A program made the translations under genes and the position numbers. From Dehalococcoidia bacterium UBA2160 (GTDB lineage Bacteria; Chloroflexota; Dehalococcoidia; Lucifugimonadales; UBA1123): a stretch of DNA of 20,923 nt. Under the pieces are notes generated by a model. That model ran no database searches, was not told the origin of the DNA, and saw only the letters and a program-made list of their open reading frames with translations. Shown here one piece after another: positions 13,799 through 20,923 of this stretch (within the stretch, counting starts at the first letter, position 1; each line of letters starts with the position of its first letter). The DNA lies in the NCBI GenBank assembly GCA_002328865.1, contig DCWO01000137.1:1-20923 (forward strand). Direction: 5' to 3'.

Positions 13799-15551
13799 TC
13801 GCTGATAATCTCACGGTTCTGCCCGTCTTGTCCAGTCGCAGCCACGAATCGAACTCGTCCGCGGGCATGGTGTTCAGGATGCGCACTGGCTTGCACAGCG
13901 CCCTGCGCGCCACTCTTACACCGTGATCGAGATTGTCCAACGACTCGGTCGTATGGGCGTCCGTCGAGATAACCAACATTGCGCCGAACTCCAGCGCCCG
14001 CTCAACGTGTAAGTCCTTCAAGTCCAGCCGCTCCAACGAGCCGTTGATCTCGAGAGCCGTACCGGTGACCGCGGCCGCCCTGAAAACCGCGTCGTAGTCC
14101 GCTTCGATTGGCTTTCGGTCGCCGATCAATCGGGTGCTCAGGTGGCCGATCGCCGAGACGTGCGGGTTCTTCATGGCTGCGATGATCCGGTCCGTCATCG
14201 TGGTGGAGTCCTGTCCCATGGCCGAGTGAACCGATGCGACCACCCAGTCGAGTTGCTGGAGCAGATCGTCGGAATAGTCGAGCGTGCCGTCGGCGCGGAT
14301 ATCCATCTCCGTGCCTCGCAGCACCCGGATTCCGCCAATTTCCTGTTCGACTTCCTTCACTTGACTCATGTGGGCCAACAGACGCTCCGGGCTGAGCCCG
14401 TTAGCGATCCCTCTGCCAGAAGAGTGGTCCGTAATCGCGATGTACTCAAGCCCGCGATTCTTGGCCTCTTGGACCATTGCGATCATCGGGTCGCGGCCGT
14501 CGCTCCAATCGGTATGGGCATGGAGATCGCCTTTGATGTCGTATAGATCGACGAGTCGGGCGATGTCTCCCGACAAGGCAACCGCAATCTCATCCCGTCC
14601 CTGTCGCACTTCCGGGGGCATGTACGGCAACCCCAGTCGATCATACAGCGATTGTTCGTCGGGGAATGTCTCCGGAGCGCCGGAAGATCTGTCGGCCAGG
14701 CCGCGTTGCGACAACTTCAGACCCAGCTCCGCGGCTCGTTGGCTAAGTAGGCTGATATGGTCGGAGCTTCCAGTGAGATTCAAGATCGCGGCGCCCTTCG
14801 ACTCCGGCGCCACAACACTGAGAGTCACGTTGACTCCCGACTCGAGTTCCACCGTCGCGTTTGTATCTTGCCGGGCAACCACGTTCGCGACGCCTGACAA
14901 CGTACTGAACGCATCGAGAACGATTCCCGGACTGCTCGTGACACCCACGAGGACGATTTCGTCGACTTCTTCTTCGAACCTGCGAATGCCGCCGCACGGA
15001 ATTACGTTAATCCCGTCGGGGCATCGTTCGACGAGTGCGCCGGTTAGCTGCCTGGCCGTGGCGAGCGCCCTGGAGATCGGCAGCCGGCCGCTCTTGGATC
15101 TGGAATACCGCACGGCGCGAAGGATGTTCTCGGCGCTTTTGCGTCCCATCCTCGGCAGGCTCGCCAGCGCGCCGGTCTCGATGGCCGCCTCGAGCTGATC
15201 CAAGTCGGTGACGTTCAGCTCTTTCCATATTCGCAGAGTAGTCTTCGGACCGAGGCCCGGAACGTCCATGAGTGCAGGGATGCCCGGTGGAAATTCCGCC
15301 AACAACCGGTCGAGGAAATCGAGACGGCCCGTGTCCACGAGCTCGGCGGTCTTGTCGGCGATGGCCCGGCCGATGTCGGGGACGGCGGTCAAGTCCTCAC
15401 CGCGCGCGATCATGTCAGCCGCCTCCGACGGCAGTCTATTGATGGTGCGGGCCGCCCGCTGGTACGCCCGGACGGTAAAGGATTTCTCGCCCTTCATCTC
15501 GAGCAACCCAGCTATGCGCTCGAAGACTTCAGCGACCTCGCCGTTGGTCAT
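13791..15551 (-). CDS. polX: PolX family protein with PHP domain, polymerase site degenerate
   Basis: The 586-residue protein has the bacterial PolX layout: helix-hairpin-helix repeats (AVPDIGRAIADKT near 56, DVPGLGPKT near 96, SLPRMGRKSA near 131), a nucleotidyltransferase palm (about 180-310) and a C-terminal PHP phosphoesterase (about 338-570). The PHP metal ligands are all present: H344, H346, D351, H376, E415, H442, H470, D531 and H533. The palm is not intact. Where active PolX has GS..RR..E...DxD, this reads GGIRRFEEEVDEIV, putting E198 and V200 at the two aspartates. The third aspartate (VDLRVV in relatives) is T243 in VTLSVV. The likely activity is therefore a PHP exonuclease or AP-type nuclease without DNA synthesis. 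It starts 72 bases after secA. The ATG has a weak GAGAGAAG ahead. Confidence 0.92.
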   Translation of the reverse strand: MTNGEVAEVFERIAGLLEMKGEKSFTVRAYQRAARTINRLPSEAADMIARGEDLTAVPDIGRAIADKTAELVDTGRLDFLDRLLAEFPPGIPALMDVPGLGPKTTLRIWKELNVTDLDQLEAAIETGALASLPRMGRKSAENILRAVRYSRSKSGRLPISRALATARQLTGALVERCPDGINVIPCGGIRRFEEEVDEIVLVGVTSSPGIVLDAFSTLSGVANVVARQDTNATVELESGVNVTLSVVAPESKGAAILNLTGSSDHISLLSQRAAELGLKLSQRGLADRSSGAPETFPDEQSLYDRLGLPYMPPEVRQGRDEIAVALSGDIARLVDLYDIKGDLHAHTDWSDGRDPMIAMVQEAKNRGLEYIAITDHSSGRGIANGLSPERLLAHMSQVKEVEQEIGGIRVLRGTEMDIRADGTLDYSDDLLQQLDWVVASVHSAMGQDSTTMTDRIIAAMKNPHVSAIGHLSTRLIGDRKPIEADYDAVFRAAAVTGTALEINGSLERLDLKDLHVERALEFGAMLVISTDAHTTESLDNLDHGVRVARRALCKPVRILNTMPADEFDSWLRLDKTGRTVRLSAND

Positions 15552-15623
15552 GCTTCTCTCGCCCGCGCCGCCCTTTCATCGGAACAGCGCGGTCTCGTTG
15601 TTCCGCTATCCGCAGGACCCAGA

Positions 15624-18296
<2,673 letters not shown>

Positions 18297-18605
18297 AATG
18301 GTTCTTCTCTCTTTGAAGGGGTCTCGTTGGCAGAGAATACAACGACCGTAGTCAGATTTCGGAGCCTTCGGAGCCGCGCCTGGGGCGTCGCCCGTGCCGT
18401 GACACGAGCCCGAAATCGCCTTGGCCGACCTGGCCTGCAGAGTCCAATTCTCTCACGTCATTATACCTCACGGTCCGAGGCGCCTTGCCGCGCTCGTCGC
18501 CAGCATGGAGTTTCGTTCGCCATCGTGGCCGGTTTCGCCTACATCGTGTAGAATCACGCTACTCGATCCGACCACGAACGACCATCAAATCCACGGGGGC
18601 GAGAC
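18297..18605. other. Divergent intergenic region between secA and the hydrolase gene
   Basis: No gene is visible. TTCGGAGCC is perfectly duplicated in tandem at 18358-18375. On the plus strand TAGAAT at 18549-18554 is a possible -10 box, with a start near 18561 and no good -35. On the minus strand TATTCT (18339-18334) is a weak -10 candidate for secA. A short GGGCGTCGCCC hairpin lies near 18388. Confidence 0.35.
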
Positions 18606-19472
18606 ATGACCGAACACGCGGACAGCCGATACGCGAGCAAACGAATCACAGTCAACGGATTGTCGCTGCGATACCTCGATTGGGGGTCTGAAGGCAAGAC
18701 GCCCATGGTGTGCCTCTACGGCCACACCGGACAAGCGCACATTTGGGACGAGTTCGCCGAGGCCATGTCGCCGCACTACCATGTGCTCGCGCTGGACCAA
18801 CGCGGCTATGGCGAGAGCGAATGGGCTGCGGACGGGTACGCGAGGGACCGATTCGTCGAGGATCTAGCGGCCTTCGTCGATGCCCTGGGTCTGGACAGAT
18901 TCGTCCTGGCAGGGTTGTCTATGGGCGGCTGGCATTCCATGCTCTACACCGCCGAAAACACCGAACGCGTCGAGCGCATCGTGATGGTCGACATCGGCCC
19001 GGAGCCGTCTCAAGCGGCTGTGGCCTCTGCCCCGGCGCGCCCCCCGACTCCGATGGAGTTCGGGTCCGTCGAAGAAGCGATCGCCTGGGCGCGGGCGGGC
19101 AATCCATGGGCTTCTGACGAGCGCCTCGCCCAGGACATCCGGGAGAAGCTTCGCCAGGTCGACGACGGGAAATTCACCTGGGTGAACGACTCAAAGCTGT
19201 TCAACACCCCGCTCCCCGATATGACTGACCCCGGTTTAATCGGCCGATACTGGAAGGCTTTGGAAACCATCCCGTGCCCGATCCTCGAAGTGCGCGGAGC
19301 GGAAAGTCCGCTGGTTTCCGACGATGTGCTCGATCGCATGAAAACCAGGGCGAAGGATTTGACGTCCGTGGACATACCCGAAGCCGGACACGTCGTAACT
19401 GTCGACAAACCGTACGAGTTCATCGAAGCCACGCGTGCCTTTCTGGGCGTGTCTGCCTTGGAGGCGGTGTAG
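18606..19472 (+). CDS. Alpha/beta hydrolase
   Basis: A 288-residue cytosolic hydrolase of the alpha/beta fold. The oxyanion-hole motif is YGHTGQ (38-43), the nucleophile elbow is GLSMGG with S105, and the catalytic histidine is H262 in EAGHVVTVDKP. The acid is less clear: relatives usually read RGAxSD at this place, whereas here it is RGAESPLVSDD (230-240), so E233 or D239/D240 would have to serve. The substrate cannot be read. The ATG at 18606 follows GGGGGCGAG. The CitE-like gene begins 6 bases after the stop, so the two are almost certainly one operon. The pair could handle a CoA thioester or lactone and its cleavage product, which is inference. Confidence 0.88.
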   Translation: MTEHADSRYASKRITVNGLSLRYLDWGSEGKTPMVCLYGHTGQAHIWDEFAEAMSPHYHVLALDQRGYGESEWAADGYARDRFVEDLAAFVDALGLDRFVLAGLSMGGWHSMLYTAENTERVERIVMVDIGPEPSQAAVASAPARPPTPMEFGSVEEAIAWARAGNPWASDERLAQDIREKLRQVDDGKFTWVNDSKLFNTPLPDMTDPGLIGRYWKALETIPCPILEVRGAESPLVSDDVLDRMKTRAKDLTSVDIPEAGHVVTVDKPYEFIEATRAFLGVSALEAV

Positions 19473-19478
19473 ATTACC

Positions 19479-20357
19479 ATGACACTTCTACGCAGTTTGC
19501 TGTTCGTTCCCGGCAATGCTCCGCGGATGCTCGACAGGGCCCTGGCCCTCAAACCCGACGCATTCATACCAGACCTGGAAGACTCGGTGCCCATCGACGA
19601 GAAGGCCAACGCCCGTTCGGTGACGGCATCCTACATTGAGCGTTTTGCAGCCACCGGGAAGACGATCATCCCACGTGTCAATTCGTTGGACACCGGATTG
19701 CTCGAAGAGGACTTGGCCGCGGTTGTTGGGCCCCACATATTCGGCGTGTCAGTCGGCAAGATCGACGCGCCGGTCGACGTCGCCGAGGTGTGCAAGATAC
19801 TGCAACGACTGGAGGTCCGCGCGGGCATGCGCATCGGTACGACCAAGCTGCTGCCTTGGATAGAGTCGGCAAGCGCAATCGTGAACGCGTACGAGATATG
19901 CGTTTCGTCGAGTCGGATCGTCGGCGTGTCCCTCGGGGCCGAAGACTTCACAAACGACATGGAGATCGAGCGACGCCAAGACGACCGTGAACTCGCCTAC
20001 CCGCGCAATGCCATCGCAATCGCCGCACGAGCGGCGGGCGTCCTCGCTCTTGACACGCCCTTCTTCGCGTTCCGGGACCCGGACGCGCTGCTGGAGAACT
20101 CCGGCGATTCCAAGGCGCAGGGTTTCCGCGGCCGCTTCGCGATTCACCCGGCGCAGGTCGACGTCATCAATCAGGTCTACTCTCCTTCGGACGCCGAGGT
20201 CGAACACGCCAGGCGCGTGATCGCCGCATTCGAGGAGGCCGCCAGTCAAGGACGCGGTTCCACGTCACTCGACGGCCACGTCGTCGACGTCCCCGTGGTA
20301 AAGCGTGCAGAGGCGCTTCTGGAGTCGGCGGAGTCCATGGGCGCGGCCAACCCATAG
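19479..20357 (+). CDS. HpcH/HpaI aldolase, CitE-like acyl-CoA lyase
   Basis: A 292-residue TIM-barrel lyase of the citrate lyase beta subunit family, which cleaves or forms C-C bonds in 3-hydroxy-acyl-CoA thioesters such as citramalyl- or malyl-CoA. The conserved blocks are present: RSLLFVPGN...RML (5-18), DLEDSVPIDEKANAR (32-46), substrate arginine R66 in PRVN, metal ligands E129 (PWIESA) and D156 (LGAEDFTND), and GFRGRFAIHPAQV near 215. No citrate lyase alpha or gamma subunits are nearby, so a stand-alone CitE-like or malyl-CoA lyase-like role is likelier than citrate lyase. GGAGG lies 14 bases ahead of the ATG, inside the end of the hydrolase gene. Confidence 0.92.
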   Translation: MTLLRSLLFVPGNAPRMLDRALALKPDAFIPDLEDSVPIDEKANARSVTASYIERFAATGKTIIPRVNSLDTGLLEEDLAAVVGPHIFGVSVGKIDAPVDVAEVCKILQRLEVRAGMRIGTTKLLPWIESASAIVNAYEICVSSSRIVGVSLGAEDFTNDMEIERRQDDRELAYPRNAIAIAARAAGVLALDTPFFAFRDPDALLENSGDSKAQGFRGRFAIHPAQVDVINQVYSPSDAEVEHARRVIAAFEEAASQGRGSTSLDGHVVDVPVVKRAEALLESAESMGAANP

Positions 20358-20510
20358 TCAACCGGCGCCCCGAACCGCGCCCCATCCACCTCGGCGAAAA
20401 ACTCCGGCGAGTCCCCCGAATCCCGCCCTTGTTCGAGGCATCTAACTTGCATAGGCGGCAGTGTTGCGTTTGCGCGCGGCCAATTTCTGACCGCTTCGCA
20501 GGGGCAACAT
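20358..20510. other. Gap before the right-edge membrane gene
   Basis: A short stem ATGGG...CCCAT overlaps the lyase stop. No T tract, clear promoter or small gene is visible. Confidence 0.3.
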
Positions 20511-20923
20511 ATGGAAGGCGCCGCGTCGCGATTCGGATCGATGTCCTTGAAGTCTATCCTGAACCTCCCCGCATGCCTGGGCGTCACGTGGAAGCTCGTG
20601 TTGTACATGCTCGTGGTGGCCGCGGTTCCGGTCACGCTCATCGCGATCGTTGCCTTCCGAGCGGGCGCAGATGGGATCACTCGGCACACCGACCTCCATC
20701 TCAAATCCGTTGTCTCGATCATAGGGCAGGAAGCAACGAGTTGGAAGAAGCTTCAAGAAGCCACTGTGCTGACTATCGCGGGTGACCAACGAATCTTAGA
20801 TGCCGTCGGCGCGGTCAAACGTGGTCTTCCGACTTCCGACGCCGTCCCAAGCGCATCGCTGATGCTGTACGCGGACGGGGCGCTGGCAAGCAATCCTTCG
20901 ATTGTAGACCGTCAGCGAAAGTG
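20511..20923 (+). CDS. N-terminal part of a membrane-anchored protein, probably a sensor
   Basis: The frame from ATG 20511 is open to the window end (137 codons plus two bases), so the gene is cut by the edge. AGGGG (20500-20504) stands 6 bases ahead of the ATG. A single strong transmembrane segment, about residues 28-50 (LVLYMLVVAAVPVTLIAIVA), is followed by a region that looks extracytoplasmic and helical (HTDLHLKSVVSIIGQEATSWKKL, 59-81), then AGDQRILDAV. This resembles the start of the periplasmic sensor part of histidine kinases, diguanylate cyclases or chemoreceptors, which would continue to a second membrane helix and HAMP. The output domain is not in the window. A second methionine at residue 11 is an alternative start. 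Confidence 0.7.
   Translation, partial: MEGAASRFGSMSLKSILNLPACLGVTWKLVLYMLVVAAVPVTLIAIVAFRAGADGITRHTDLHLKSVVSIIGQEATSWKKLQEATVLTIAGDQRILDAVGAVKRGLPTSDAVPSASLMLYADGALASNPSIVDRQRK

Noticed and set aside
20246..20722. Minus-strand frame at the right edge
   Set aside because: It is antisense to the lyase end and to the membrane protein gene, whose start has a good ribosome site and a clear membrane helix.

Overview
The window looks like a piece of a GC-rich bacterial chromosome, most plausibly a Chloroflexota genome of the Dehalococcoidia/SAR202 type. That assignment is an inference from the mixture of genes: an F420 biosynthesis enzyme (CofE), a MEMO-family protein, a PolX-PHP protein beside secA, a URO-D/MtaA-like protein, a LVIVD-repeat protein and a formate-dehydrogenase-style NuoE/NuoF pair. 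No rRNA, tRNA, CRISPR array, transposase or phage gene is visible, so it reads as housekeeping plus metabolic accessory DNA.

Layout from left to right. 1-143 is a gene-free edge with an imperfect inverted repeat. 144-2227 (minus) is a two-gene nuoE-nuoF module with a 4-base stop/start overlap. It is preceded by an unusual leader of about 500 bases (2228-2724) that holds a 13-bp perfect inverted repeat and an adjacent 13-bp bulged hairpin. 2725-4029 (minus) is an MFS transporter. 4152-5039 (plus) is a NYN-domain nuclease-like gene with a promoter placed so that its mRNA should be leaderless. 5083-5919 (minus) is an unrecognised gene. 6132-7085 (minus) is prs, divergent from a plus-strand pair at 7296-9370: a MEMO-like protein with an extra N-terminal PqqD-like domain, and cofE. 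9551-10183 (plus) is a SufR/COG2345-type regulator with a near-consensus promoter.

On the minus strand, 10276-11274 encodes a URO-D superfamily protein with the H-x-C...C pattern of zinc methyltransferases, and 11652-12866 encodes a LVIVD-repeat beta-propeller. 18296 down to 13082 is a secA-polX-unknown gene block in which the last two genes overlap by 8 bases. From 18606 the plus strand carries an alpha/beta hydrolase and a CitE-like lyase 6 bases apart, then the first 137 codons of a membrane protein that runs off the window.

The most interesting points are the structured leader in front of nuoE, the PolX protein that has lost all three polymerase aspartates while keeping all nine PHP metal ligands, the uncharacterised gene coupled to it, and the PqqD-like/MEMO fusion next to cofE. 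I did not find an obvious new multi-gene defence or mobile system.
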